The position numbers were made by a program, and so were the translations under genes. This document shows, in pieces, positions 51,301-64,000 of a stretch of DNA of 64,000 nt. The DNA is taken from NCBI GenBank assembly GCA_019614645.1, contig JABWDB010000001.1, positions 25,847,501 to 25,911,500 of the forward strand, written 5' to 3'. Origin of the DNA: Stratiolaelaps scimitus (Eukaryota > Arthropoda > Arachnida > Mesostigmata > Laelapidae). The notes under the pieces were generated by a model. It ran no database searches, was not told the DNA's origin, and was given only the letters and a program-made list of their open reading frames with translations. The stretch's first letter is position 1, and every line of letters begins with the position of its first letter.

Positions 51301-51462
51301 GAGCTACGCATGGAAGTGCGTGCACTTGTGAAAGCGGTCGAGCAAGATACACACACAAACTCAGCCACACGAATTAGAACACTAGAGCTCAGATTCCTTG
51401 AGCAATTAGCTGAGTACGCTGAGACGACAATGAAATGGAGATTTCTCGCGTTTCGAAAGTAG
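51301..51462 (+). CDS. Candidate terminal coding exon, product unknown
   Basis: An acceptor-like TTTGAATTTTGCCATCAG ends at 51300, followed by a 53-codon frame ending TAG at 51460-51462. It reads ELRMEVRALVKAVEQDTHTN, then RIRTLELRFLEQLAEYAE, which has a leucine-rich amphipathic helix pattern. No start exon or homologous family is recognised, and the frame could be chance. Confidence 0.18.
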   Translation, partial: ELRMEVRALVKAVEQDTHTNSATRIRTLELRFLEQLAEYAETTMKWRFLAFRK

Positions 51463-51743
51463 TGTCCAACAAATAATTCTCTCTCTGACATTATTATCAA
51501 CAGCAAACAATGACTGTTAACTACTCGTAGCATAGATATAACCTATAATTAACTAAAGAATCCATTTACTATATCCCGCAACAATAGATATGAGACGAGT
51601 CGGAGTAAAGGCAACCACCGATATGGGAACAGTGTCAGTTCAAAGCGATTGGGATAGCACCGTACTTGCTTATTATCATGCATCACTGCACGTATTAGAT
51701 AGCACATATATGATCCTTGCTAGGTACGAGTAAGGAAGAGAAT

Positions 51744-51841
51744 AAGCAAAGGTGGCCCCGACAGGTCCTCATAGTAGTACCTAAAAGGTTAAGAGCTGAG
51801 GCCTGTCAGATAGAGGAACAGCTGAGGGTCAGCTCGAAAAA
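51744..51841 (-). repeat. Unidentified ~95 bp dispersed repeat, copy C (inverted)
   Basis: Read on the minus strand it contains TTTTTCGAGCTGACCCTCAG, CTGTTCCTCTATCTGACAGG, CCTCAGCTCTTAACCTTTTA and GAGGACCTGTCGGGGCCACC. It is full length relative to copy B, and its middle segment agrees with copy A. No open reading frame or pol III box was recognised. Confidence 0.9.
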
Positions 51842-52420
51842 CTGTGATAGTATACGCTGCGATGCTGCCAATTTGTTACAGGATTTAAACTGATTATTGG
51901 TCCCTTAAGTACATCTCAAGTATACTCTGTGTTATATATTATTCTTATATTACACACAGTCTCTTTGTAGGATACGTCAAAGTTGTCCGTGGGCCGTACC
52001 CACCTGCAATCCGCCTTAATTAAACACCATACGTAATTAGAACACGAGCAGCTTCACCGACGAGTGAGTCAACCAGAATATACAACGTCGCAAGTAACCA
52101 CTGCTGGCGGGCAACTGAAGAACTTTCTTCTCCTCTCCCTATTAGCTCTCTTTATTCAATGCTCTCTCTCGTACACACGGAATGATGCATACGCGCGTAT
52201 GGTGCATCGACTTCACACGCTCCGTTAACTAGCCTTATCGTCACAATGGGCTACTTGTCAGCCAGCCGTGAAGCGGATCTTATCGTGGGTATTGGGCTGA
52301 CTACCATTCCTAACGCGATGTCTAAGAGAGAACGAGATAGATCGAGAGAGCGGGACAGATCATAATAGGCACGGTAGATCCTCCGGGTGGTGATTGTCTT
52401 TAAATTAATTCGAAAGTAGA

Positions 52421-52466
52421 CCCAAACCATGACGCAAGTAACACCACCTCCAGGGTCAAAAAATAA
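52421..52466 (+). repeat. SINE family 2 tail fragment
   Basis: AACCATGACGCAAGTAACAC, then CACCTCCAGGGTCAAAAAAT shares CACCTCCAGGGTCA and an A-rich end with the fragment at 9.69 kb. The head is not recognisable. Confidence 0.5.
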
Positions 52467-54822
52467 GGTGGCAATTGCCCTGCGTATGCCTGCTCTATAA
52501 TTCTAGTAACATTGGTGCTCGCTCAGCCGTGTGCTGCTGCTGCGGCTGCGATCCAGGTAGCACGCAGTTCGTTTGTCTCATCGCCGAATTGTTCGCGTAT
52601 CCCGTTGCTGCTTGCTGTGAATGAGTCGCACAGCGGGAGGGCGCTGCTGCCGAGTAGCGCATGTACGCTGTGATGTGCTGCTGGGATGCGGAATCGCCGC
52701 GGCGCGGCGATCGGAGCCGAGCGCGTGAGCGGTCATTTCTGACTCTTCATCGACTACGATAAGAGAGAGGGAGAGAGAGAGAAACTACCCCCCCCCCCTG
52801 ACCTCCGTCCCGCGCTCTTAGCTCAGCGCGACTACCTCCCCAGTCCCGCCTCATAATCCATTGTTCCCTGATGTGCTCTCGATGCACATCGACGATGTAA
52901 ATGAGCCTATTACAACAGAACTTACGTTATTATGATTATTACTAGCTCCTCCAGCGCACAACGGCCGTCGTCGCTGGCACGGCCCACGCTGGCCCTTCTA
53001 GTTCTCCGGTGTCCTCGGTCCCCCCCTGGTGACCGTTCCTCCTGGACGACTTCCCTGGGATGCCCTGCCCCCTCCCCAACACACGTTTGTGCACGTTGCC
53101 TGACTCCTATCTACTTATCTTCTACTTGCGTGCTTGCCAGCCAGCCAGCCAGCCAGCGAGCGAGCCAGCCTGAGTGAGAGTGTCCGTGTGTTGCTGGCTG
53201 CGCTACCCTGGCCTGGGCTTGGCTTGCCTTGTATAGGATTAGCATCTAAATTAGTGAATTAGTGCAATTAACCTCGCTTGATTTGATTGGCTGACCTGGC
53301 GAGGCCATTCCACCTCGGAGGCGCTGCCACCACACGGGACGAAGGCGGTGGACGCCCTTCGACTCACGGCCACACACATACACACCCATAGGCACACAGA
53401 GCCCACGTAGACACAGAGAACACCCGCGCAGGCATTTCGGCAGCCATCCTCTGGCCACACTCTACCACCACTGGCGAGTAGGAGCGCACTAATACCACCG
53501 GCAGCTATACGAGGTCAGCCAAACTGGGTGGGGATTGCAAAGGCCGATATAATCGACTCATTATGGCCGCCACTACCACCACCACCACCGCTGCCAACGC
53601 CGCCACGCAGACGTATTGAACGAAGAACACCACATAGCAACGCAGCCGAACGAAACAGAAGCACAAGGTGGAAGGACTACAATACTACAATTTGATGTAG
53701 GCTACATTTGGACACAGTGTGTGAACTGTTTGGCGGGAGACTCTAGGTGAACTGTTTGCCTTCAAGTGGAAACTGAACCTACGGCCGCTTGCCTTCTCGG
53801 CATTTTGGCAAAAATCAATGCGTAGTAAGTATTAGTATCTGAACAATAGCTGTTTTACGTGCGTACACTGGATGAGTCAATTGGCTCGAAAAACAGCCTC
53901 AAAATGGCGGCGGCGGTAGCTACGAGAGGAGAACGAATTGCAACACGAAGCACTACGCTGTTCTACCGTTTGCCTGTGCGGTGAAATATGTTAATTACTG
54001 CAACTAGCGATGAATTCGATCGAGATCTTTACGAATATTCGATCTCCTTCGACACAATTTTCAAATGGCTGTTGTGATAAGAAGCCTTTAATTAGATTTT
54101 GTTGAAATTATCATTATGGTATAATTGTGCCATTTGATTTGATTTTAAATAAAGATGCAAATATCACACAGAGACAGTTTAGAAATGAGGATTCCCATGG
54201 ATCTTCCGTTTGGGAATAGTATTAAAATTAGTGATCGATTGCATGTTACAGTAATCAATATCGTCGAATAGCCTGATTAATCTCTACTGATTCGCAATGG
54301 ATGTACATACTTGCGGAGTAGAATAGCGAGGCCCGCTGCTGAGATCAGTTTGCGTTTTTGGGTTTGTGATACATCCCTCATGAGACGACGAGAAGTGGAC
54401 GACGCCAAGCGAATTTCACAACTTTGTCCGAACCACCAGTGGAGTTACTTAGGTCGGATTTTATTTATCGTTACCCTTGCGGAAAAAGACGACGCCACTG
54501 TGAAGTGGGCTTCTTCTTAAGTTCTTAGCGTAACCTATCGTTGCACCGGCCGCGAGCATATACCGTGAGGCTGTACAGACTGTCGAGATAACTCCCAGCT
54601 ACGCATTGCAAATTGCAGCGTGCTCTGAGAATGAACTGAGCACGGCACGGCACACACTCCGAGAGACTTAGCTGAATACCTTGTTACCCCCCGCAGCCAG
54701 AATATTGAACAGGGATGCAAACATCATTATGAAAACTTCTAATGTCTTTAATGAAGATTAGACTGACTTCAGACCACTTTCAGTCTTAATTGAAGAAAAT
54801 ATAATAACATTCCGATACAGAT

Positions 54823-54823
54823 C

Positions 54824-54855
<32 letters not shown>

Positions 54856-54866
54856 GACAGAGAGAG
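54823..54866. repeat. (GA)n microsatellite, slightly interrupted
   Basis: GA units with single T and C interruptions near the distal end. Confidence 0.9.
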
Positions 54867-55395
54867 TACATTCCTGGACATTGCTACGATTAGTGAGTGT
54901 AAGTTAAACATTGAATCTTGGTCTGAAAGCGGAAACACGGGGCGTCCGGGTCATGCGGCAAACGAATTATCCCAGCGCAGTGTGTATTTCCAGATGTACG
55001 GCGTATTGAACGTCTGGAAATCTTCTCGCTTCCCGTTAGAACCATCAGAGAATTGCCAACATCCAATTTTGTGAAGTTTTTGTTTCGATGACATTTTGTT
55101 CTGTGTCACTCTCCTGTATTTGTGCGTCTTACAACTCCGTTTGGTTTTTGGGCACAAGTCTGATACGGCCCTTGGACACGGGTTTCATCCGACTGATCAG
55201 GCGACGTGATTTCCTCGCTTCGGATCACCTCATCCGTATCGGGAAAAGGCAAGCACCCTTGAAGCTCTTTCAGATCAGAGGGACTCAAGTTGTTATTTTC
55301 TCGATATATGGCCTATAAATACACTACATTTCCGGCAAGGTAAAGGCTTTCTTTGGTGTCCAGTGATATACATGCCTCCTCAAATCACCTCTATT

Positions 55396-55508
55396 ACGGA
55401 TCCCTTAAATGCAAATGTGCAACGGCGGGGGATCAAACCCGTGCACCTACGTGTCTTCTCCTCCGGTTGCAAGGTGCGCATGAATGCACTACGCCACCGA
55501 GCTTGACA
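55396..55508 (-). mobile_element. tRNA-derived SINE, family 1, inverted copy
   Basis: On the minus strand it reads GCTCGGTGGCGTAGTGCATT (A-box), GCAACCGGAGGAGAAGACAC, AGGTGCACGGGTTTGATCCC (B-box), CGTTGCACATTTGCATTTAA, GGGATCCG. The head is nearly identical to the 16.3 kb copy and the A-box is the best match of the family to the tRNA consensus. The body is truncated after the octamer. Confidence 0.8.
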
Positions 55509-58500
55509 CCACCTAGATACTGCGGCAATGAACGTGGCCGTTCGCTTGACTGAGCACAAGATATAAACCTGCCTGAGGTCAGCGAGCTCAAAGATAGTAA
55601 CGAGTACTTGCCCTGTTTCAAACTTTGTTGAATATGCTCTAGGTAATAACAAAATAGCCATTATCTAATTGCTGTTGTGCTGCTACAAATGTCGGCGATG
55701 TGCTTCCCGCAAATCGGATAAGACTTGTGTTAAATCGGTTGATATTGGAATGTGAGTCTAAGAGGTGATAAAGACGGACAGCCAATTATGGTTCCATCGA
55801 GCGGCTTGCACCGGTCGAATCTTACTTTATCAATCACGTCCCGTTGCTAGCATTAGAAATTGCGTCAACCACCCAGGTAATCAACTTAACGGCTTCGATC
55901 AAGCGTTTCTCAAATGAACTATTATGGTCCAAATTATGATCCAGTCGGCTCTAGCGGCAATAAAGAACGCCACCTCGACGCTACGTAACTAACCAAATAA
56001 ATTTCATTTTTGGCTGCGTATAAAAAGCTGGAGCGGATACTTTCAAACATCTGCATATTCGACACTGTCATAACGCCAGCTCATTTCTGTCGATTAGATA
56101 TGAGAGTTAAACTATTACGGTTATACATTCAATATGATAACATAATCATGCAAATATCTCAATTGAGATTGCAGGAAAATACAAGATACACTGCACTGAC
56201 ATAGATATGTCTGCTCAACATATGTCAACAAACGTATTCGACTCTATGACCCCAGAATTTCTATGGTCCTCCATCTTCTAATAGTTATACATAGTTAGCC
56301 ACTTCTCGTTGGCTTGCACCTTTCGAAAACATCGGCATATGACACCATGCGCAATGCGACTAAATATGTGTGAGTATCTGTTTAGAATCTGTTCAGTTTA
56401 TTTCAAGGCTAAAAGCGTGAACGATTTCAACAGAATTGGCCGATTTATAAAATTCGCAACACATGTTGAACAGAGGCAATCCTTCGAAGAGCCGCGGCGT
56501 CAAATAGTGGTAGGTTGTTACCAGCAATGGAAGATAAATCGTAGAATCTAAAGTATTTTGTCACGAATTACGGGAGCACAACACCTGAAGCTGCTCTTGA
56601 ACAACTGAATATTTGTTCCCGCGGGTCATCGAGTCCATATTTTTTGTGTCCATAAGTCAAGGGCTTGCATTGCAGATGTATCATTTAACAATGTCCACGG
56701 TACAATTGCTTTCGGCATTGCCTCAAAAGACGGTCCACCCCTTTCAATGCAAACACGGATACTAGCTATCGGCACCTATTCGCATTGTGGTCCTTGTGCC
56801 GATGTCTGTGAGGGCGAGCGCAGGAACCGTCGAAGGCCGTCGACGTGACGGACTGACGCGATCCGCGAACGCGAACAGATCAAACATTTTGAAGTCTTTT
56901 GCAAGATTCGATCCCGCGCTTATGGCGGCCCGTACATATCGATACAACTGGGCCACGCTCATCGCTGTCGTACTTTTTTCAACAAGTATGAAGAACAGCA
57001 GCCAAAACCCCATAGCGATGCTCTTAGACCCCATAACATGCATTACTGCTCTCCGGGCAGACACGTGTATGCATGCTCCTATAATTAACGCTATCTGGCG
57101 ATGCTTACGCCTCTCGCACGGAAATTGTGTTTGTTGCTGGGACGCCTCTCGACATCGGGAGTCAGCTGGCAGTCACCGCTCCATCCCATCAATCCCCGTT
57201 GTGAATGGTTGAGCATCCGCGACAGCGCCCCCCTACATGCAACCCGTAGAGCAACACGCGGCCTCTTCAACTAGAAACCGAAGCGCAGAGATCAGCCACC
57301 GTTGGGCGAAAGCGAGAGAGAGCGGGAGGGAGGGAGAGAGAGAGAGAGTTATGAAATTATTCAGTAGGACCGACATTACTCATCCTAATAATAGCTTTGG
57401 TACGATTATTTTCAAGACGTCGGGAGTGCAGGTAAGACCGGAGTCGCGCTTGGTGCACACGGGGACCATCGAGACTCCCCGAAGGCCGCTTATTTAACCA
57501 ACAACCACCGAGGTACAGCAATGCGAAGCCATGGAAAGCCTCGGTGGCAGCGTTTCCTGAGAAGACTGATGAACACATTAAACGATGTTGATTTGACAAA
57601 TAATAAAATAGGCAGGGTAGACAATTTGTAACGATTCAATGCAATGTTATTATTGTTACTTGTAGAGGCAACGGGGCCATAATGATTCTAATTGCAGATG
57701 CGGCCGCCGTATGACTAATGTACGATGACTCGTTATACATGGCCAGCTTTTTTCATAGTGCACATTTTATAGAAAATATAATTAGTTATGCTTCGTGCTT
57801 TTTCTATCATATCTTTGCGACATCCCACGATCGCTAGATCTACGATACGTAAATTTGATACTTGGGTGTTCTAGGTTAAAGATGATGAAGGTAGGCCCAC
57901 TTCAGGCAGTAACGCGAGTAAAAGTATATATGTATAGATTCGTATCGAAATCTCTCTTCATATCCCTTGAAAGTATGTTGTAATCCTCGAAGTGTAGACG
58001 ATTCAGCACATCTTAAGCTTGCTTTCGACTTACGACAGCCGAGCGGTAACGTATGACGTGTACATAACGAAATCCATGAAAAATATATAATGATCACGAA
58101 TGTAATCATTAACAACACATGCATGCATCACTGGAGCGATTTCGATTTTGATATTTCCCTGGCCGCGTCCGCATTGGTCAAGCCGACTCGATAGCAGGTT
58201 TCAAATTGGGACCAACTCGACTCAGGCTAGCCTCACGACGCCAACTTGTGTCACTAGCGGTGTCATTAAATATCGCACTTTCGAATATCTCCCAACAGGC
58301 TCCTCCTCTCATTTACACACCCACTCTATCTCTCTCTTACCCCGATTAACTGTTGACGTTGTCGCCAAGCGATGTCAACTTTTCCCAACTGTGTCGAAGC
58401 AGCGACTCGCCGACTTCTCGCCACGACTACCTCGCCTCGTTAATACCCAGCGTCCCGACTGCCCTGAGGCAGTGGGTTCTCAGCAGTGAGGGCCCATCTA

Positions 58501-59235
58501 CAAAGCAGCAGTCCATCGAAAGCCATCCTGCCCGAAAAGCCACCGGGAGCTGTGTCTATGCTCGCTTCGTCACTAGTTCTGCCGGTTAAACTAAATCCCA
58601 AATCTCTACGCCATTTACCGGCTGGGCGGTGCGTTCGCGGGCCCCGCTCCTCACTAGCGCTAACGAATGAACAAAGTAAAACGTTTGACAACGCGGTGAA
58701 TCAGAGCAACGAGCCGACATGCATGCACAAACACACACACACACACACAAACAGCCCTCGTCGCCGCTAATAACTAGAAAGAGAGAAATGCCGAGCAAGA
58801 GCCTTCTGCAAACGGACTTGTGCTGTGTCTCCTATTCGGTTGAGGTTGTCACTGGTCGCCGTAATCATTCCTTTCCCCGTAATAATCGGCGTAAGTGGTT
58901 AGCAGTGAGCGCAGCAATAGTACTAATGACATCGAGGCGGGCATGCAGACATATTCGCAAGCCAACTCGGCTGCGGGGACACGGTATTGTATATCTGTTG
59001 TGAGACTTGTGCAAGGCTAAATCGTCGCAGGACGTTCGCATGTTGAACCTTCCGTTGTTCCGGTCACATTTGTTTTTACTTATATCTGGCATAACCTTGT
59101 CTATTGTGCTTTCCCACTATTATACCTCCTCTGCGGCTGGGCGTCCTGTTATAGCTGAGGACGAAGTGGCTCTTTCTCTCCCCCGATCTTTTTGCCTGCA
59201 GTCCGATGAACTCACGAGATGATTATCCATCTGTG

Positions 59236-59258
59236 CTCTCTCTCTCTCTCTCTCTCTC
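59236..59258. repeat. (CT)n microsatellite
   Basis: About 11 CT units. Confidence 0.9.
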
Positions 59259-60472
59259 GCGCACTCTCTATCTATATCCTGCTCCTCTAGATCCGCTCGC
59301 ATCTGCCGCTCTATTACATATCTGTTCTGCTTTAGTGGACTTTGCTCAGCTTTGGGTCTAGGTCTCGACACCAACAGCCTAAGTGACAAGCACTGCTTCT
59401 TGCTTGTTCGGCTAGTCGTCCCCATGTTTCGCTAGTTAGTGTTGTTGGACGGCAAAGGCGAGCGAGTGCAAGCGAGGAGAGCCCGATAGAGTGAGGCAGA
59501 GAGGTACCAGAGAGAGAGAGAGAGCTATTCAGGCATTGCTACGGCTATCCGGCGGTGGCAGCATGACAGTCGACCAGATGATTGTGTAGACAGGATGACT
59601 TTCACTGGCCATGGAGGCCACCCTGCACAGGATGGATGTTGGCGTTGGTTGAGGCTCGCGGGGGCGTTGGGGCGGTTCGGGCGGGCTGTGCTGGGTTGAG
59701 GCTGGCGACTCCCGTGCCTTTGCTTGCCCGGATCTTTGCCGCTCTTCCGAAGTGATTAAAAGCCGCCCTCAGGGCGGTTCGGCGCAGCCGCCGCCACCGC
59801 CGCACAGCTGGGCATACGTCTGTGTCCCAGTGACTGCCCGCCGGTGTATGCGATGCGATGTTATGGTGGGCTCCTCGGGAGCATAATACGAGTATGTGCC
59901 ACCGAGCGTGCCACCGAGCCACCATTGTGAGGAGGCTAAGCCAGCTTCGTTACGCAGAGGGCACGTTTGGCACCGCTCGGCGTGCTGCCACTCCCTGTCT
60001 ATCTACTGTGAGCGCGCGCGCGCGCTCTGGCGCTGGCGCGGGCGCTCCGTCTGAGCAACCGAGAATAGGGCACGAGTTTCGCGGGAAGGGTAGCGGCTGG
60101 CGGGTGACGAGCCGTGGAATCGCTCTGGAAACGAATATCTGCTGCCGGCTGAACTCCTGATCCCATAGACGACCCCCTGATGCTGTGCTACTGACTGTCC
60201 CGATTCGCGCGCGCCACACCCACATCATCGCGCTACTAGTATTTTACATAAAGCAAGCTAGTTATATTTGCGCAGGAAAGCAAGGAAACATTCATAATGA
60301 CATAGCGAAGAAGTGCATTTTACAATGCACTCAACTCATGGGCGAACATCGCAATCGCATAACGAACAAAAAGTATCCAGCTGTGCCGGTCGTACCACAC
60401 TATATCTTACAAGCGATACTTAGCGATACTTTAGTTATTATATAATATATTATTTCTGCTGAGATAATGACG

Positions 60473-60504
<32 letters not shown>

Positions 60505-62037
60505 AGTGCATTAGTATTATCATTATATTATAACAAGATACTGTTTATTATTAGTATAAGTCCGGCAGCGAGCGTCCCTAATGTAAAAGGAATTGTAGGT
60601 AGAGTAGAATATAAGGAACTCGAAAAAAATACATATTTATCTGCAAAAGGCCAGACATGAAATATACATTTTTCAATGTAACAACAACAAACACTCACTC
60701 TGGCACTAACATACAAGCCAAATGTGTCGATAGGAAAGAAATTGTGAACAAAATGTTTGCATGGCGAACTACAAGGGCACTTCACAATTCCTAGTTATTT
60801 TAAATCCATATTATATATCACCTGAATAAAGTCGTAAAGGGCGTGTAAATATAAAAATATATATATATATATAAACATGTACGCGTTCTGTCTTGTACGT
60901 GATTTAAATCATAAGTAGTATTTGATTTAGTCCATAGTGCCACTGTTGATTAATGTGCGGAAATATGTCTTGCAAGTGCCATTTTACTGTCATCTACTTC
61001 TAGCTATGATATTGTAGTGTACATCCTATATTAACATACTACTTAGTTACGACATCTGGTCAGATTTCAACAACTTTACGGCGACACATGCGCTCAATGC
61101 GAGTAAATGCTCGCAGAACGGAAATTTGACCTGTTCATTTTCAACTGATCTACGAAATCAAATCTACAGCTGGTACACTCTTCGGCCGTGTACTGCACAG
61201 GATAGATCGCCGCTACCCAGCTGTTGTATGGTATAGCCACACCTTTCAAAGTGCGGTGGTGTCGCTGCTGCTGCTGCTGCTACTGTTAGTGCAAGACACA
61301 AGTCGCACATCATCTATTTCGGCCTCGTCGGATATTGGATATGGAAAGCCACGATGGCTCTGCACACACCTCTAGTGTGATGGCTGCGCTAGTGGTGGTG
61401 GTGGTGATGATGTGATCAGGCTAAGGCGCACGGATATCAGAGGAGTCTGATCTGAGCCACGAAGCTGAGTACTCACCTCAGCAGCAGACACTCCATGAGG
61501 CCACAGTCTTCGCCGGGAACGGCAGGATGCCCCTGGCTGTTCCCCATCCCGGACTCCGCTGCAGCAGCAGCAGTCGCGGCCACCACCAGCGAGATGGGAT
61601 TTCAAATGGATAGCACATCCCGATCCGACAAATTCAAATCTCGTTTTTGCACTTCGGCCATCCTGCTGGCTGCGTATCAAGTTTGAACGACAAGCATTGA
61701 ATCAACGTTAGGCCTGATCCTCGCGTGTGGCTCTGCAGCTCTATGATATGATATATTTATATCACCTCAACACTCCGTGTATATGCGATAGTCAGCTAAC
61801 GTCGTAAACGAATCCTACTTGATCGACCTGCCATCAGCAGACATGGAGAGCAGCTTCGGCACATTTTTAGCTGCTAGATATTCATAGGAGGGTGCAAATT
61901 ATTAGGGACGAACTATTATAGTCACACACCCTGATATACCATATTACTGATGTCACCAATCAGGACTGTTTTGCACTCGGGCGAATACGCCCGCAATGGG
62001 CAACATCGCCTGTGGCACGTCGTGGATCGCCTTCGAT

Positions 62038-62038
62038 G

Positions 62039-62069
<31 letters not shown>

Positions 62070-62073
62070 TATA
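62038..62073. repeat. (AT)n microsatellite
   Basis: An AT run with a single C interruption. It lies inside a 160-codon minus-strand open frame, which it helps to keep open. Confidence 0.9.
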
Positions 62074-63686
62074 ACGTTCCTCAAAAGGGTGTTAGGGCTC
62101 CACATTTCTACAAAAAATCGAGTGCTGTCCTTGGTCGCAGACTCCCCCTGCTCATTGAAGAAATTTGTCTTCGATACGATCTCAGGGCCACCGAGGCCTA
62201 CAAAGAATGCTGTTGCGGGTGGTAGAGCAAACTCGCGGAAGTCGAACCAGACGTGTTCACTACGGGCGCAATGAGAGACTCGACCTAGAAGCAGGTAAAC
62301 CGTGCAAATCATCACGTCGTGACACGATTTGCGACGCACGGGTTCTATCATGTTCTGTGCGTGGACCGCGGTTTCCTTGACCCGAGCGAATCCTGCCGAG
62401 GCCTCAGATGCGGAGCCGCCTGCCCGCGAGACCATGCTGCAATCTGCCAGTGCGCCACTTTGCTCAACAACCTGGCGAGATCGTCAAGCAGAGGAGGACC
62501 AGGATGAACGGCGCTCAATACCTTATACATAAACATATAAAGTTTTCATATCATATATATTGTATGAACATTATCAACTCTAATCATACATAATACATTT
62601 ATACACACACACCCTTCGCGCCGCTTCTTGCAGTCCTAGAGTGGTGTTATTTGTAGCATCGAACGCTGGTGGTCTACAGATATTCATAACGTGTCAAAAC
62701 GCGCAGTAGACACTTTGCCACATGAACTCTCGAAGTCCAGTTTGCAGCTATGAGTCAGCATGCGTTGAAGATTATAATACAATGTTCATAACAAATCTGG
62801 AAGGCGACTCTCTGACCGGGGCTCACCATAAGTCAAGTAACATAACATTTGCGGTTTATTTCCGGAACTGCAATTTTACAATGCTTAAATTCTCGATTAA
62901 AAAAATAGGGTAAAAGTAAGAGTGTATTATCACCAAATTGTTCATGCAATTACGATTTCACAATTATAACTACATGTATATGAAGAAATAACGTTTGTTA
63001 CAACCAAGTGTCCAATTGACAACATGCATTCACTCCAATGAAACATCTAGTTGAACTTTAGGAACGAGTGACCCGATGCCGTTAGTGAATAGGAAGAGGA
63101 TAATAAAATAATTGTGCAAAGGAAGCAAGCGATGAAGGGATAAGTGAACAATGAACATCGATTATAGTCGATTTGTCAACCAGAAATATTCCGTTCTTGA
63201 GAAAAAAATCTGAGCTGTTCAGTTATATAAGCGGATGTCTTCATGTCGAGGCGGAGTACGCGTTTGGAGTGTTTCACGTCCGCAAAACAGGATAGCAATG
63301 AACATAGCGTTCGATAATAACGCCCGATAAGAGAATTAATAAGCGGCGGCCTATTGAACGGGTTCAATAGAATACAGCCGCCCTCCTCATAGCGACCTTT
63401 TACTTTTACCGTCCAGTTATTTTTGTTATGGAAGCGAATGTAAAACGAATATTAGAGAGCTATTTTTGTCAACTAATATGAAAAGCCTAACTAAAAAAAA
63501 AACTCTCTCTGCAGATGTCAGGCTTTGGCTTGAGTGTGCTTACAAAAGAGTGGAATCGTGTAGTAGTAGTATCTGTGATAACTTGATATCTCCAGAAGAG
63601 GATAGATCTCTTTGGCTTCATGACAATCGTCTTACCGAAGCTAATTTTTGAACTTAAATTTGTAGATGAACGCTCTGGCCTACGAT

Positions 63687-63706
63687 TATATATATATATA
63701 TATATA
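63687..63706. repeat. (TA)n microsatellite
   Basis: About 10 TA units. Confidence 0.9.
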
Positions 63707-64000
63707 AATATAGAATACAACGGGCTTGAGTCCACTAGGCCCGACGGCATATTTTCTTTCTCATTGAGAGCGAATTTCTCCCCAATACTGCTTTAGCGGA
63801 ACTCAGCCTTGTGTCGAGGAAGTGTGGTGAAGCTGCGAAGGTAGGCTCTCATATGAAAAGGAGGTTAACATAGTACAGACGAAAAGGGCGCGCGAGCCGC
63901 AAACTTACTTGACAACACCCGCCAGCCCGTCTCTCTGTGTGTGTCTGTACACCACTTGAGGATAGCCGGCGATGTCGGCGGTGCCGGCAATAGCTCCTGT

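Larger units (their letters stand above)
51842..55395. other. No gene seen
   Basis: A SINE tail at 52.43 kb, a GC-rich island at about 52.5-53.6 kb with short CCAG and ACC runs, and a GA run at 54.82 kb. Open frames are short and without domains. Confidence 0.45.
55509..64000. other. No gene recognised; several GC-rich patches and microsatellites
   Basis: GC-rich patches near 56.8-57.5, 58.2-60.2 and 61.3-61.7 kb are open on both strands. Notable frames: 56787-57212 plus, 59040-59222 plus (hydrophobic N-terminus), 61953-62435 minus (160 codons, contains an AT run). None shows a known domain. Confidence 0.4.

Overview
This 64 kb window looks like invertebrate (most likely arthropod) nuclear DNA. 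It is gene-poor, with multi-kilobase introns, tRNA-derived SINE copies, a decayed Tc1/mariner-type transposon, many dinucleotide microsatellites and GC-rich patches where CpG is not depleted. There are no prokaryotic operons, rRNA genes or CRISPR arrays. A chelicerate (mite-like) host is only a guess; nothing read here settles the lineage.

One gene can be defended in full: a plus-strand Drgx (dorsal root ganglia homeobox, Prrxl1/DRG11) orthologue. It has five coding exons at 33652-33814, 39854-40095, 44941-45302, 45462-45637 and 47253-47467. All four intron phases match across their splice sites and the joined reading frame is 385 codons plus TGA. The protein starts MFCYHC like vertebrate DRGX, carries a paired-like Q50 homeodomain at about residues 90-149, has a CPCC motif at 298-301 and a diverged OAR-like motif near 330-343, and ends in an Asn-rich tail.

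Region by region: 1-4.1 kb is non-coding with simple repeats. 4.1-5.9 kb holds a SINE, a short tandem repeat and a Tc1-like element of about 1.49 kb with inverted repeats of about 250 bp and a dead transposase. 6-12 kb is AT-rich and carries several tRNA-derived SINE pieces and two copies of an unidentified repeat of about 95 bp. 12.4-15.3 kb and 17.7-32.7 kb alternate GC-rich islands, open in several frames at once, with AT-rich DNA; I cannot assign a product to any of them. 33.6-47.9 kb is Drgx with its introns and probable 3' UTR. 47.9-64 kb has no gene I can support, but holds a third, inverted copy of the 95 bp repeat at 51.7 kb and another SINE at 55.4 kb.

The strongest observations beyond the gene are the unidentified hairpin-bearing repeat present three times, a tRNA-derived SINE family whose copies carry an ATGCAAAT octamer just after the tRNA head, and a SINE-like tail lying 20 bp before the acceptor of the exon that encodes the homeodomain recognition helix. 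I saw no convincing undescribed multi-gene system.
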